A stretch of 64,000 nucleotides of DNA, from contig JAJEKB010021543.1 of assembly GCA_022393335.1 (NCBI GenBank), positions 2,390,019 to 2,454,018 on the forward strand, given 5' to 3'. The notes beneath the pieces are model-generated. The model was given only the letters and a program-made list of their open reading frames with translations. It did no database searches and was not told where the DNA came from. The position numbers and the translations under genes were made by a program. Positions 1 through 12,404 of the stretch are shown piece by piece. How positions within the stretch are numbered: position 1 is the stretch's first letter; each line of letters begins with the position of its first letter. Source of the stretch: Macrotrachela quadricornifera (lineage: Eukaryota; Rotifera; Eurotatoria; Philodinida; Philodinidae).

Positions 1-76
1 TTTCTTGGGAAACTATCAATAGCGCATTGATATTAGTCCATCTCTACTATAACAGTTATCGAGGTCCTCGTTACGT

Positions 77-224
77 AGGCTTTGAAAACTGATAGGAGCT
101 ACTTCTATATAGGTTCTGAAAAGTAATAAGAATTACTTCTAGACAGATCTTGAAAATATATGGGAATCACTTCTTGATAAGCCTTGAAAAGTTATGGCAA
201 CTAACCCTAGATAGGTTCTGAGGA
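77..224. repeat. 34-bp minisatellite, about 4.3 copies
   Basis: Four successive units starting AGGCTTTGAAAA, AGGTTCTGAAAA, AGATCTTGAAAA and AAGCCTTGAAAA repeat with a 34-bp period, each carrying a degenerate ACTTCTAGAT-like 3' part. No coding frame is maintained. Confidence 0.8.
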
Positions 225-1620
225 CGTAACTATATGCAAAATTTAATATGGATTCCGAATATGCCATTTTTTTAAAAATAAAACAACTAATTCAACTTTC
301 GTTTTGATTTCTTTGGTTATTTTGCTTGTTAAAACATCACAGAGACCTACTTATTTGATCTTGAACACGAAAAATAAAAATAAAAGTTTTCCGACTTTCT
401 TTTTTTTGGAAGAGAAAAGTGCTATCCATAGTTCTAAAGTACTACTCATGTTTTCAAAATCACCCTGATTTGGACGATTAATCGGCAGTTTTTTTGATAA
501 TGATGATAAATCCTGATTTTAATAAAAAAATTAGAGTTTTTGTAATATCCCTGCTAAATTACGACTAACGCAATCATTCACTTAACGTAATATCTTCTAA
601 TTCAAAGAAAGAGAAAATAGCAAATCTAAGTGATGTCTTCAGTTAGAAAAAATTGAATTACAGATGTTACGTACTATAAAATATTGTTATTCTTTTACTC
701 TTCTTTTTATATTAGGATCCCCGTCAATTTTTCAAAAATAGTCGAAGTCGAGATTTTATCATAGGGAGATGCATCAAAGTTTCCTCTTACAGAATAACTA
801 TGGCTCAACACAAAATGAATTGATTTTGACGCACTTATCGTCTAAAACTTGGCTCTCACTATAATATTTTTCGAGAAATTTTCGCTGTTTCTTAGGCAGC
901 TTTCTCTTTTTACATCAGCATTCCGTAAAGTTTTTTTAGATACTACTCACCACGAGACTATTAACACTTCAGACTAAGATCAGATATTTATAGCCTATTT
1001 TGAACACTGATACATAATTCAGATGTGTTTCGCAAAAATCAACTTCTAAAACTTATCTAGCCTTTTTCTCAAAATCAGTTTTTTCGAGTATACTGTTTAC
1101 GCGAGGAAGGATTTCTTAATAACGACTCGATAGAGAAAGGATTTTTTTGCTAGTGCTGTATGCTACACTCTGCAGTGCTTGCATACATAAAGAAAAGATG
1201 TATAAAGCATAAGCTACATGATAAATGCAAAGCGTTTTACACCGTTCTGTCTCCAACATTGTATGGATTATTGATTAACACTTGAAGGGAAATTGCATTA
1301 ATAAAATAGTAAGATAAAATTCGTAAGAAATGAAGAAAAGAGAAGAAAATGAAAGAAAAAAAGAAAAAAAAGAATCTAAAAACGGAAAAAGAACAAATAG
1401 AGACGAGAAAGAGAAACAGAGAAAGAAAGGAAAGGAGTGTAAGACTGTGAGAACAAACTACGAGAGCGAAATCCATGGATACATCAATCTGTTATTTATT
1501 TCTTGCCACGTGGCATTACAACATTGTCTCAGAAAAGGATATGCATCTTAATAGATACGATTCATGTCTATTTAATAGTTGTTGAACCAGGAGGGATATT
1601 TTATTGTATAGCAGGTAATT
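225..1620. other. AT-rich intergenic, no gene seen
   Basis: No ORF here resembles a protein I know. A strongly purine-biased strand (AAGAGAAGAAAATG-like) lies at about 1330-1440 and a pyrimidine-rich one further on at 1990-2230; the short ORFs they give are low-complexity artefacts. Confidence 0.6.
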
Positions 1621-1790
1621 AGGGCTAGGTCGTAATAGAACCCGATTTTTGAATTTCTCTTTTGTTGAAATAAAAAACCATGACACTTCATTTTTATTAG
1701 CGCTTGGAATTTGAAAGTTAATTAACGAAGTATTTTTAAAAATCAAACAAAAGAGAATTCAAAAGTCGGACTCTATTATGACCTAGCCCT
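1621..1790. mobile_element. hAT-like MITE, 170 bp
   Basis: The two ends are inverted copies of each other: left AGGGCTAGGTCGTAATAGA, right reverse complement AGGGCTAGGTCATAATAGA, extending about 45 bp inward with a few mismatches. The interior is AT-rich and non-coding. The AGGGCTAGG terminus is of the hAT kind, but I could not define a clean 8-bp target duplication, so superfamily assignment is inference. Confidence 0.7.
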
Positions 1791-3616
1791 GAGGATATTC
1801 TCCAAATTAAAAAACCTGCCGACATACTCAGATAGTAATCATACGTTGAAAATCTTTACCGCGCTAAAGCTACTTTCGACCAATAAATTGGTTATAACTT
1901 ATTAGTTTCTTGGAAATTTGGAGAGATATTTTGTTAGCGATGGTGAGTGTTTTCGCTATCAGTTCTCTTTCTTCTCTGCAATGCATCACGTTTAGAGACA
2001 TTCTTTCTTTTTTTCACTTGCATAGTGTTTTGTGCTTCTTCATTTCATATCTAGTTTTTCGAGAAAGAATGCTATCTTTGATATCATTCTTTCTCTCTTT
2101 TTCATTTCATTCATATATATGTATGTGTTTGATTCATTCTTTTTGGAGTCAGTCCTTCTATCTTTGTTTTTTGTTCATAGTTTGTCCTTCTTTTTTCTTT
2201 TTCGAATACATTCATTATAGTGCAGTTTCTCTCTCTCTGTAGACAGAGTTTAGTTCACTTCACAGAGAGATCTCAAATATTTTCCATTACGGATATAGAT
2301 ATAGTTAGATACCCATCAAGTTATTAGTGTAGTGGTATACTATTATGGATATAGGTATACGAGATGCTGATGCCGGTAGGAATACAGATGTAGTTAAGGA
2401 GAAAGTCCAAACGGATAACGTTTACTGATTAGTCAAGACTTTTCATAAATCGGCAAAAAGGTCTTGGAAAATCGCCATTCTGGATGATATTATCGAGATT
2501 AACCGCACAAGTTTTTGGCCGAGATATCGCAGTAAAGTCAGCGATTTTGATGACATGGAGATCTGATGGATCACCTGGATTCACGCTGTTTGTATTTATT
2601 ATTGGATTCCTCATTTGTTCAGGCTGATTGTAGCTTCTTATTTTTAAGTAAGTTTTTCCTTAAAAATAGACTGCTCTATTTGTGAAATCTTAAATAGAAA
2701 TACACTTATTCAATCTACTTATATCTATGGTACTATACGTTAAAACTCAAGGAAAATGACTGTAACTTTCGAAAGAAGACTTATGAGCTCTCATTCATTT
2801 AAAATTTTTCGTACTTCGTTTAGATTCACCTGACCTACAGGGTTCGGCCTCAAAAGCAATATGGCAGCTATAGAGGGTTCTTCGTTAGCATTCATCTAAA
2901 AGTCTAGTAATATAACGATAGTTTTCGATAGAAGACCTAATGAAAGGTATCCTTCAGGGGTCTTTCTTATTTCTTCAAAGTCTACATTATGCACACAGGC
3001 TCAACTTGAAAACGATTTATCATTTCCAAAGGTGCCTTCATTAGATGAATATTCCTTGGAAAGTTTTGTACGAATCCATCTTGACGACACCTTTTTTCAT
3101 TAATCTCTCGAAGGACATTGTAAGCAACCTTTTGGACTTGTCACGGTAAAAGCTTTGTACCCTGCTTTGTGTATCGAACCACTTTTTTCATTCATCAAGA
3201 AGTTTTATATGAAACCAAGATAGGCTCTGAGATTATGCTCATGGACAGATTCTTTTTTGATTTCGTAAAATATCTTTTTCTTGCAGTGTAGTCGACACTT
3301 AAAATATCCTATAGGATATTGATCAGTTTTCTATATCTGAAATACAGTACTAGTCTTCAAGTGTCTTAATTGATTCAAATACTTGGACATAAGTCTGCTC
3401 ATCTTTACCTAAAGGAAATATGTAACTCGAAGAACAAATCTAAGATAATTTTTTTGATTGTTCACGTGAGTTAATGATCAATTTCAAAAATCAACAACAG
3501 AAATCTTATGCAGAAGTTCTTTGATTTGTGCTGACAAGGTTTTCAACTAGCTAGTCGCTCAGCTATATCTACTTTGACGTTTTAGATCAACATCATTGTG
3601 ATAACACAAACAGAAG
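1791..3616. other. Intergenic, no supported gene
   Basis: No conserved protein motif was found on either strand. The 2429-2614 minus ORF has no recognisable family features. Confidence 0.5.
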
Positions 3617-4328
3617 ATGTCTCTTATGATTGTTTCACATAATGATAGGTTTAACCATTTAAAGAAACATATGCAAGCTACAAGTGAAGAAATAGATTAT
3701 TTACAGCGTTTGTATGACCTCAAGTGGTCAAAACCGAACGGCTCAATAGACAAACATCTTTCTCATTATCCGTCTCTGATTATCGACGATTTTCTCTATC
3801 ACGGTGATTTCTGCAATGCAAATAACATGACGATACTTAATGAACTCGGTATTCGACACATTGTTAGTATATGTGATTTTACGTTAAAAGAGGACATATT
3901 GAATCATTTCAATGTTTTACGGATCGATGTGGTCGATACTAGTCAGTTCGACATCGCCCAACATTTCGACCGAATAAATAACTTTTTGCATGAATGTAAA
4001 TCCAAAAACGAAAAAGTTTTAGTTCATTGTCAAGCAGGCATTTCACGTTCGTCTTCATTCGTTCTTGCTTATCTGTTAAAGTAAAAAAAGAATTTATTTA
4101 TTTTCGAAACATCAATTTTTTACGTTTCCTTTCTTCAGACATCATAAAAACACAATGTATGAAGCTTATGATTACCTAATCGAAAGACGAAATATCGCTC
4201 AACCAAACAATGGCTTCATGCTGCAATTGATTCGTTATGAGAAGGATTTGCAGAAGGCCAAAACTAGTGATAAGACGTATAGTCTTACTGATTCGTGCAA
4301 CACTGAAGCACTTCCTACTATCACCTAA
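3617..4328 (+). CDS. Dual-specificity protein phosphatase (two exons)
   Basis: Exon 1 is 3617-4080, a 58-nt GT..AG intron spans 4081-4138, and exon 2 is 4139-4328; the spliced product is 217 aa. The P-loop HCQAGISRSSS (Cys138, Arg144) is the HCxxGxxR signature of dual-specificity Tyr/Ser/Thr phosphatases, and Asp107 sits at the usual general-acid distance. The upstream strand/helix block (residues 55-110, LIIDDFLYHGDFCNAN, GIRHIVSICD) matches the DSP fold start, and exon 2 supplies the AYDYLIERR helix that normally follows the P-loop. It probably dephosphorylates MAP-kinase-like or other phosphoproteins in the cytosol; the substrate cannot be read from sequence. No CH2/rhodanese domain precedes the catalytic domain, so it is an atypical DUSP type. 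The start is the first ATG in frame; an upstream exon cannot be excluded. Confidence 0.88.
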
Positions 4329-5688
4329 TCGACATAGATCAAATATATAGAATTAAATCTTGTCAAACTTTCAATTGTAATACAATTGTTTTTATGAGTA
4401 CATTTTCACATTTATTAAATACTTAAAGAGACAGAAAAAAAGCTTTTAGGTGATCATCAAAGTTCAAAGCCTACATCTTACTGATGCCTAATGCTCTAAG
4501 AAAGGGTTTGCAACTGTCTCATGAAATGATGTTGGAGTGATAGTTAGGAGTAAATATCATGAGCTTGGTTCAAATACAACAGTGCATCTTGAAATCGAGT
4601 TTGATCTGTGTGTAACATTTTTCCCTGATCTTGCATATCCTAAGTTCTCGATACTAACCGTATTTTGTAGAGTAGTCTTATGTACTAATTGAGCTCCGAT
4701 TCGTGGTATTTCCTCTAAGTCATCCAAACATATCTAAATAAATTACATGAAGTTATTATTAAGAGTGATTTATTGTAAGAAAACAATATGTTACGATAGG
4801 CACTGTCAGTCGATGTCGCATGCCCATTCCGATAGTATTCGACCCTGCAAAGAAGGCCATGTGTATCTAATCATAAAATCAACACACATCTGTCTTCTGT
4901 ACATCGAGATAGGACATACTTTCCAATGATAGTTCAACATGTTCCAAATCAACGAAATCCTTTGATCGACGACAGATCTGCTAAAAAAGGCAATGTAACA
5001 ATTATTTTTACTAAGATGTCATAACTCGCAATTCTTGAGTTATTTCATAACCGCAGCCATCTTTATTGCTTGTAGAGCCAGCTGTGTACACGATGATGAC
5101 TACATAGATGTAGAAATGGATAGTTCCAAAATATATCCGAACTCGTGGCTTCGGTTGGGCTCCTCAAAAATTCATGCAACCGAGAGCGAAATCGTTAAAC
5201 GATTATGTATATGCAAAACATCCAAAATCTAATTTGCGAAACTTTGATTCTCTAGTTGTTTAAGTTAAGCGCAATTGATAACTATCGAAGAACAACAGAT
5301 TAACTAGTAAATACATTATTCTGACAAATTATTGTTATTTTATTATGTTCGACAATAAAACCTTTATTTATTTTTAGTCATCAGCAGTAGATAACACTAC
5401 AACAAATAAAAGGCTTCGTTATTATTACATTTTGAAATACGTAACGAGTCTTATTAGGAACATTTTTAGCAAATTGTTCTTACTAGAAACACTGTTTCTT
5501 ACTAAGAACAAGCAAACAATTTTTAAAAACTAAATAACTTAGTTATTACAAATTGAAAAAATTTGAATCTTTAGATTATAACCCTTCTAAGGATAAGAAA
5601 CAGTTTTTGTTCTTAAAGCATGTCAAAATTTTAAGTTTAAATTCAAAAAAATTCATTTACTGGAAATAATCTTTTTTCCATATATGTT
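4329..5688. other. Intergenic, no supported gene
   Basis: Short ORFs only, none with family motifs. AT content rises over 5230-5680. Confidence 0.5.
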
Positions 5689-5778
5689 ACAAGTAGCATT
5701 CGTCTAAAGACTCGCTCAGCTCTTTCTCGTAGAAATCGTGTTTCTAAACTACCGTCAAGCTATTCATTTATAAAACTA
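5689..5778 (-). repeat. Fragment of a transposase N-terminal coding region
   Basis: Read on the minus strand this encodes FYEKELSESLDECYL, closely matching the N-terminal part of the DDE transposase relic at 17283 (FYEKELSKLAEERYLF) and the copy at 48511-48600. The fragment is cut off after about 25 codons. Confidence 0.65.
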
Positions 5779-5827
5779 GTAGAGGTACCCGCTGCAAAGA
5801 GAATATGGTTAAAGTTTTGCATCTTGA

Positions 5828-6207
5828 ACCCGACTTTTTCTGCTGTACATAATACGTCTTCTACAGGATTGTTCTCGCTGTGGGTGAACCATCTACAACA
5901 GAAATTTTCGCGTTACACCTGAAACCTCTAGGATCGGACTTTTACCGACATGTATCAGGCATCTTTAACAGGATTGTTCCTGCTATGCGTTAGGTGTTCG
6001 CCATTCGACTCTTCTCGCCGTGCGTGATACCTCTTTCACAGGACTTTTTTCACCGTACCTGGAACCTCTGCTACAGAGCTTTTTCCGACGTCCGTGGGAT
6101 GTCTTTCACACAGCTTTTCCCGTCGTGCGTGAGGTATCTTTCACAGAGCTTGTCTTGCCGTGCATAGGACATCTTCAACGGGACTCTTCTCATCGGGCTC
6201 AAGCTGA
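5828..6207. repeat. Degenerate ~36-bp minisatellite
   Basis: At least nine diverged units built on TCTTTCACAGAGCTTTTC and CGTGCGTGAG repeat every 35-36 bp. The composition is richer in G+C than the surroundings. The 6020-6283 ORF reads through the array only because the period is close to a multiple of three. Confidence 0.7.
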
Positions 6208-6289
6208 CATCCCCACTCGCATCCACTCTGGACACGATCACTCTCAAGTTTGCATTGAACTGCGTCATTTGATTAGAAAGTGAGTAAAA

Positions 6290-7195
6290 CCACGGTCTCT
6301 TATGCCTTGGATGAAGTTTCACGCACGCCTCCCTTTCTCACCTACAATCACTCAGCTGACTTTCTTTAGCATTCAAGGAAATGATGCGGATAGTTCCATG
6401 ACGCTATCTCTCACGATGACTAAATATATAGCGAACAGACTTATTCGAATCTCGATCTGTATTAATCGAGATGAAATTTCACCCAGCCCCTTCAGTGCAC
6501 CCAATATGGTGATTCCAACCCCACGTTGACGTTCCTCAGGAGTTAAGGAAGTAGTGGGAAAAGTTTTGTGATGCTAGCTATCACAGGGACTCAATACATA
6601 CCAAACAGACAAACATTCTTCTCTATATATAAAGATACGTCATCATTGAGTCACGAAAAAGAACAAATACGCTGTTTCTGCGAGTCATAGAAAACAAATG
6701 AGTACACCATAGTTGAGAATCTATGAAACACTCGTACACATTTTTCCCTTCTACTCTATTAGAAATCTTCGGTTCTCACATTTAGACCAAAGAATTATCG
6801 ATAAAAAATGATTAATCTTAGAATCATAACAAATTTGCTAAATGTTTGGAAAATTGACACAAAGTTCAGTGCGATATAACTTGAGTGAAATTTCACCCAG
6901 ACGCCCCCTCCCTACTCCTATTAATGATGAGAATACCCTTTAAAACTACCTTTCAACTCAGAAAACCATCGTGGAAACCTTGGCAATGTTAGCTATTGCA
7001 GCACTATATGGGTGATATCCCACCCACACCCCACATCCAGACAATCACACCCCACGGTGGGTAACCCCGCTATGTCCTTTCTCTGTGTCTGGGAATGCAC
7101 CATGGAAAGTTTGGTGATCGTAACTTTTACAGGGGCTGCATGCATAGCGAACAGACAGGCAGACAAACATTCTTCTTTATATATATAGATTCAAA
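6290..7195. repeat. Three diverged copies of a retroposon-like 3' tail
   Basis: Blocks ending around 6440, 6640 and 7190 share GCGAACAGAC or CAAACAGACA followed, in the last two, by AAACATTCTTCT and a TATATATA run. This resembles the 3' tails of RTE-type LINEs or SINEs of invertebrates (known in general; the family here is inferred). CCCACCC-rich spacers separate them. No reverse transcriptase is present. Confidence 0.5.
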
Positions 7196-7199
7196 TTCA

Positions 7200-8340
7200 G
7201 CTGCCACGAAAAAATTTATCTTGTTGGAATTTATCAATAGTATGCTATGTGTGAGTATTTTCATGTCTTGTTTTACATAGTGACTACAAAATAATAATTT
7301 TTAAACATAGAATCTGATCTCTATTATTATAATTATGAAGACAATTTTTTTGTCTTCGATTTTTAAAATGTGATGTCTTTTTAAGTGAATAGTAACAGAA
7401 GTGTAGAAACGAAGACTAGTATATTTCCTCGACGAAGGGTGGATTGGACAAAGTAAAATAAACTTGCTTGTCGCCAGGCAAAAGAATATCGGCTTAAAGA
7501 TCACTGCTCAGTTATTTTCAGTATACAACTTCCATTGAATCAGATTATTGAGTTGGGGGAAATCCGTCATTGGCAAACTTTTTACATCGGTCTTTTGACC
7601 AATCAGACTCTATCTTTTTGGAATTTCAATCAATGAAATGCTTTCAAAAACCTAGCTTTTATCCAATCAGATTTCGAGTATCTGAGCTTTAAGGTGATCA
7701 GTATTTTGTAATTTTACTTCTCCTTGAATCAAATTTTGAGGAATTCATGCATCTCAATATTCGGTATTTCTAAAAAAAATAACTAAAATTTCGCAACAAT
7801 GTTTCATAAACTTAGAGACAGTGCATTTATTTATAGATCTATGTGCCTTTACTTGTTTTTCTTTGAGTCTTGTGGAGAGGATTCTTCCGCTGCAGATCCT
7901 GTAATTCTTTTGAGTTATTGGAACGTTAATGACCGTGGTTTTGAATACAAGACAATGAACTTATGTGAAAATATACTTCAGCATGAACGCGGCTAGTCGT
8001 GAGTGACGCGCTGTAGGGGCGCTGACGAACGACTAGATACTATTTTTTGTAATTCGCTTTAGTTTTTATATCACCTATGAACAACATTTTAAGCAAGAAA
8101 ATGAGGCGTTACATTGGTCTATGCTAATATCATATAAAAAACCGAGAAGTTAAGAGTAGAGTGGAGCAGAGAAAATGATGGTCAACTCCGATCTATGCTC
8201 CACGTTCTTACACAAAAGTCTTACCAGAAAGTTTAAAGACTGAGTTTTATAGAATAGTCATCACTAGCACTTCGTGTATATGTGTATGTATCAAGTATAA
8301 TTATCAGAGCAGAATCCAGCGATCAGTAAGCGATAATGAT
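7200..8340. other. Intergenic, no supported gene
   Basis: There is no convincing coding signal. A short imperfect palindrome (CTAGTCGT ... ACGACTAG) lies at 7990-8035. Confidence 0.45.
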
Positions 8341-8344
8341 AAAT

Positions 8345-8395
8345 AGAATTTAGTTTAGGGTTAAGCGAGTCGTAGTGGCGAGCGTTACTTGTTTT
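8345..8395 (+). repeat. Short transposase N-terminal relic
   Basis: AGCGTTACTTGT at 8381-8392 is identical to 17330-17341 in the transposase relic. Flanking codons read LSES and, after a frameshift, ERYLF, the same motif as the other copies in the window. Confidence 0.5.
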
Positions 8396-8671
8396 AAAAT
8401 TCACACACTATTATATTCGATAGTAGATGCTTAGATCTATCTAACACACTACCAATCGAAAAATTCAATGAAAATTGACTTTTCTGAGTGGCAGACGGTG
8501 ATTATTGGAATGAATTTATTGCGTACAATGTTATATGAGAAGCTTTTTTCAAGGTAACAAGTATAAGAATAATTATAGGAAGGCATTTTAGACTTATCAT
8601 TTCCAAATGAGTTACTTCATCTGTATCTCAAAGCCAAAACATTGAAACTAGTTTTGGTTTTGGTGCATGCC

Positions 8672-9690
8672 TAGTTGGAATTGACAGGCATTGGAACCGG
8701 ATCTGACTGGAATTGAATAGAATTGACTGTGATTGAACCGGACTCAATCGGAATTGATTGGAATTGGGACTTAACTTGACAAGAATCGATCAAGAACCGA
8801 CTGGAATTGGTATAGCCCAATACTAGAGACTACGTATAGATTCTTTGCTAGACTATGGGAGACCATGGGTCCTCAAGTCCTATACTATGAGAGCATCCAT
8901 AAGTCATCGAGCCTTATACTATGGGGGCATCCATGGGTCCTCGAGTTTCGGCATGTCATAATATCAGTAAGGTATTGAGGGTCATAGCATCTGATTCCCT
9001 GCTTTTCCAGTAGTCCTAAATTTTAATTGGCTACTTTCTCAGAGATTCTTAAATATGATTGGTTACTTTTCCAGCAGCTCTGAAATTTAATTGGCTGAAA
9101 ACATCCCTGTGGACAAACACGCAAACACACAGTCGTTTTCAGGATTTAGACTGTGACTACGTTCAAGTGAGTAAGGATACTCTATAAAGTGTGATCAAAG
9201 ATTTTGGGAATCGCGGAATAAGAATTTACTCATCATCTATTGAAATTTTCGAAAATTCTTCTTTTCTGAGATTCTAAGGAACTCTGATTTCGAGAATTTT
9301 AATAAATGGCTAGTCAATTCTTATTCTTCGAGTCAATATTAATATCTCAATACCTTACTGGTATTATGACATGTCGAGACTCGAGAATCCATTAATAGCT
9401 CCATAATATAAGGCTTGACGACGTATGGATGCTCCCATAGTATGGGATTTGGGGACCCATGGTACTCCCATAGCCTAGCGAAGAAGAATCTATACGTACC
9501 ATCTAGTATTAGGCTATAGCAATTCCAGTTGGTTCTTGATTAATTCTTGTAAAGTTCAGTCCCAATTTTAATCACTTCCGGTCGAGTTCGGTTGTAATTG
9601 CAGCCAATTCCAGTCAATTCCAATTCTCAAGTCCAACCAACTCTGTCAATTCCAAGCCAAGAACTGGAACTGGAATTGGTGCATCCCTAA
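8672..9690. mobile_element. Foldback element with ~320-bp inverted arms
   Basis: Left arm 8672-8992 and right arm 9345-9690 are inverted copies at roughly 80% identity by eye, around a ~350-bp spacer that itself has direct repeats (ATTGGCTACTTT, ATTGGTTACTTT). The outer arm is built of degenerate GGAATTGA-type units, the inner arm of ~38-bp units containing ACTATGGGGGCATCCATGGG. The right terminus GGTGCATCCCTA looks hAT-like; the left terminus GGTGCATGCCTA is not its inverted complement. A related arm sequence occurs at 47735-47830. Confidence 0.8.
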
Positions 9691-9699
9691 TGCTAGCGC

Positions 9700-11182
9700 T
9701 CATTCTTTCTTTGGGAAATCTAGATAGTGTTTCTGAGGAAATAATACTGCGGATAGTTTTGCTGTTTCATATTGTGTCAAACGAAGAAATTTTCAATTTT
9801 ACATGTTATTTTTGGTACTACCGAGTCTTCATATTCAAGCAAACAGACAGGAACATCTTGGCGTATTGACACTCGCGTTAGTAATTACCGTTTATAGTTA
9901 TTCAAAGAGAAAAGGACCGTTTTTCGACTTTACACTTCTGATGCTGTCACTGTTAGATACCTAAGAAAATAGAAAAGTCTCTTTTCTGTTTAGATACCGT
10001 TCATTCTACATATCATTCATAAGTAACAAAATGGCAAGTGTATTTTTTCATACTTTTGCTCATTTATACCTAGTGAAAGAGTAAGGTTTTTCCTCACCAC
10101 ATGATATTGTTGATATTATTACGCATTCAAGCTTTACGAAATGATAATTTTTTATATTTGAGCCAGTGCGAAAGGCTTCATTTTGAAGATGATACTTTTG
10201 ATGCTAAGACTGTTGATAACATACCGAAGTGATACGTCGATATCTAAGTGAAATTTTGTAAAACTGTACTTTTAATCAACAGTAAAACTTGAATAAGATG
10301 TTGTGTCGAAATATAGAGGATTCATCGGAATCTGCAAAACATTTTAGGATCCTATCGGCTTTCGATAGGTAACTATCGGTAGAAATCTATGCAGAATTCA
10401 ACAGTCGGACATAGTCGGAATCCGCCCGTCAAATCCGTGACCGTTTTCGCAAGCGGGATTCCTATCGGACGGTTGGGTTTTCGTGACTCGGATCGGATTC
10501 GATATTGGATTTCTCGATCTGAGAAGCTAGCGACGGGTCTCCAGAAAAGATAAATCAAGTTTAGTCTCCTCACGTCTTCAGTTTTCTAATACGGGAGAAG
10601 GTCGAGCTCGTCCAGGTCTAATATATCCACTGCCAATGTCCGCAAATACATTGACTTTCCGCGAAAAAGAGCAAAAATGAAGTATGTATTGCAGAAGAAT
10701 TTTTACTATAGAACAGGAGTAGTTTAGAGTAGACGAATGTGTCGTTGCTGTTTCATAAGAAATAATTTCTTCTTTCGCAGAATATCAATTTTGCATTTTT
10801 TTTGTATATTTTTATTCTTAGAAGTGGCTCTACGAACCTTTGCTTATTCTTATTCTCGTGAATCGAAGTGTTTTTCCATACACAAATCCAATTTATTCAC
10901 TTAAGAAAGTAAATAAACAGAAGAGTTTTTTATTTATTCTATTACTCTTCACATTTAACTCAACAATTCTATACGAGAGAAGGAAAAAGAACAATAATAA
11001 CGACAGCCGAATAAATAGTGAATAGTTTAAATTCAATTTGAGCGAATCTTGAGTTTGGCTAAAATAAACAAGGAGGTGACTATAAATTAAAAGTACTAAT
11101 GGAAGAATGAAAAGTATATAGCCGATCATATGAACTCGTCTCCTTAAAATACTTACCTTAATACTTAGCAGTCTAATACGCA
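9700..11182. other. Intergenic, no supported gene
   Basis: A segment at 10330-10620 is less AT-rich and contains repeated TATCGG and TCGGATTCG-type motifs, probably a decayed repeat. No gene is supported. Confidence 0.45.
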
Positions 11183-12064
11183 ATGATCATTATAAGTTTT
11201 TTGTTTTTGATACTTTTCGCTGGAGTAGAATCTATCATCTGTCCCACTGGTCAGCAACTATGTGGATCAAATGATTGTTATGATCCATCCATACAAGGAT
11301 GTACAAATAGCAGTGTTAGTATTCAATGTATTAATTCATGCAACGGTACCTGTTATTCAAATTCTCAATACTGTTATAACAATACGAAGATTTGCAANNN
11401 NNNNNNNGGCTTCCCCTATTGGAACAATAATGTTCAACTTTGTGGCAGTCAACAACAGTGCTATGACAATACAACAAGTGTTTGCCTTGGTGATAATAGT
11501 ACGGTATGTCCAATTGGAAGTCAGCTTTGTTCCAGCGTATGTTATAATCCTCAATCACAATACTGCATTGGTGGTAACAACACTATCTATTGTCTCACTA
11601 ATCCTTCTTCATCGAACTGTCTTCTTACCTCACCTGGATGGACTACGTCGACGACTATTACCAGAACGACAACAATATTAAGTACGACGAGAAGTACTAC
11701 TAGAACGAGCTTGTCTACCACTAAAGTAACAACAAAATCCACGTCACGAACGACCACTGGCTCTACCAGTACTAGACAAACAACAAGAGCCGCTTACAGC
11801 ACTTGTTGTGCAATTCAAAATTGTACAATGAATTCGGATTGTTGTCAGGTTGGTCTACTGGAATGCCAGTGTTATCGTCATAACCAAAGTGACGCATACG
11901 GTTCATGCATTAATCCATATATTGCGCCAGCCTGTGGTGATAGTTGTCCGGTACAAGGTAGATGTAAAAATGATTCAGACTGTTGCAAATACCAATGTGC
12001 TAACGTAACATTTACTACTGCAGACGGGCAGTTACTTACCAGGAAACAATGTATACAACGTTAA
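11183..12064 (+). CDS. Secreted Cys-rich, Thr-rich (mucin-like) protein
   Basis: The ORF encodes about 293 residues, with four unknown ones where ten Ns (11398-11407) interrupt it. Residues 1-17 (MIIISFLFLILFAGVES) are a signal peptide. The N-terminal half repeats a short Cys module of the form CPTGQQLCGSNDCYD (also CPIGSQLCSSVCYN), with many N-glycosylation sequons. Residues about 155-205 are a Thr/Ser stretch (TTTRTSLST-like) suited to O-glycosylation. The C-terminal third has two Cys-knot-like modules with the pattern CxxxSDCC (NSDCCQVGLLECQC and DSDCCKYQC). It is probably extracellular, in mucus or cuticle; no enzymatic motif is seen. No intron is apparent. The N run is likely a placeholder, so length and Cys-module number are uncertain. 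Confidence 0.72.
   Translation: MIIISFLFLILFAGVESIICPTGQQLCGSNDCYDPSIQGCTNSSVSIQCINSCNGTCYSNSQYCYNNTKICXXXXGFPYWNNNVQLCGSQQQCYDNTTSVCLGDNSTVCPIGSQLCSSVCYNPQSQYCIGGNNTIYCLTNPSSSNCLLTSPGWTTSTTITRTTTILSTTRSTTRTSLSTTKVTTKSTSRTTTGSTSTRQTTRAAYSTCCAIQNCTMNSDCCQVGLLECQCYRHNQSDAYGSCINPYIAPACGDSCPVQGRCKNDSDCCKYQCANVTFTTADGQLLTRKQCIQR
11398..11407. other. Assembly gap (10 N) inside a coding repeat
   Basis: Ten Ns fall between two similar Cys modules. The reading frame is the same on both sides for this arbitrary length, so the real missing length is unknown. Confidence 0.99.
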
Positions 12065-12404
12065 TGTTACCTTGACAAATATATGAATATAAACATTGGT
12101 CTTAAAACTTATTTGTGTGTGTATCCACCATTTCTCTTCTTTGACATTCGTGATATAAATAATCTGTGCAGAGATGATGAACATGTGTATATTCTAATTC
12201 AATCTTTTTGCTCTTCTTATTCCTTCTCTTCAACTTCTGCATTGTATTCCCTTTTTCTGTCATTAAACAAACAAGCAACGCTCATTGACAATCGATTCGC
12301 TTAGTCCTATAGTGACAGAATAGCAATATGAATACACTTCGGGCATACCAAAAACAGTGGCAGGGGTATTTTTAACCCTATATTAACCGTAAAGAAATCT
12401 TCTT
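12065..12404. other. Downstream region with a transposase N-terminal relic
   Basis: The minus strand of 12271-12310 encodes GLSESIVNERCLF, another copy of the LSES..DERYLF motif found at 5689, 17283, 48137 and 48511. The rest shows no gene. Confidence 0.45.

Noticed and set aside
1330..1551. Lys/Glu-rich ORF
   Set aside because: It is only the translation of a purine-rich low-complexity tract.
1910..2242. Hydrophobic Phe/Ser-rich ORF resembling a membrane protein
   Set aside because: It comes from a pyrimidine-rich tract and shows no ordered helices or conserved motifs.
6020..6283. Two overlapping ORFs of 83-87 aa
   Set aside because: They read through a ~36-bp minisatellite on both strands.
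11262..11681. Alternative-frame ORF inside the Cys-rich gene
   Set aside because: It is a shadow of the real frame, which has a signal peptide and regular Cys spacing.
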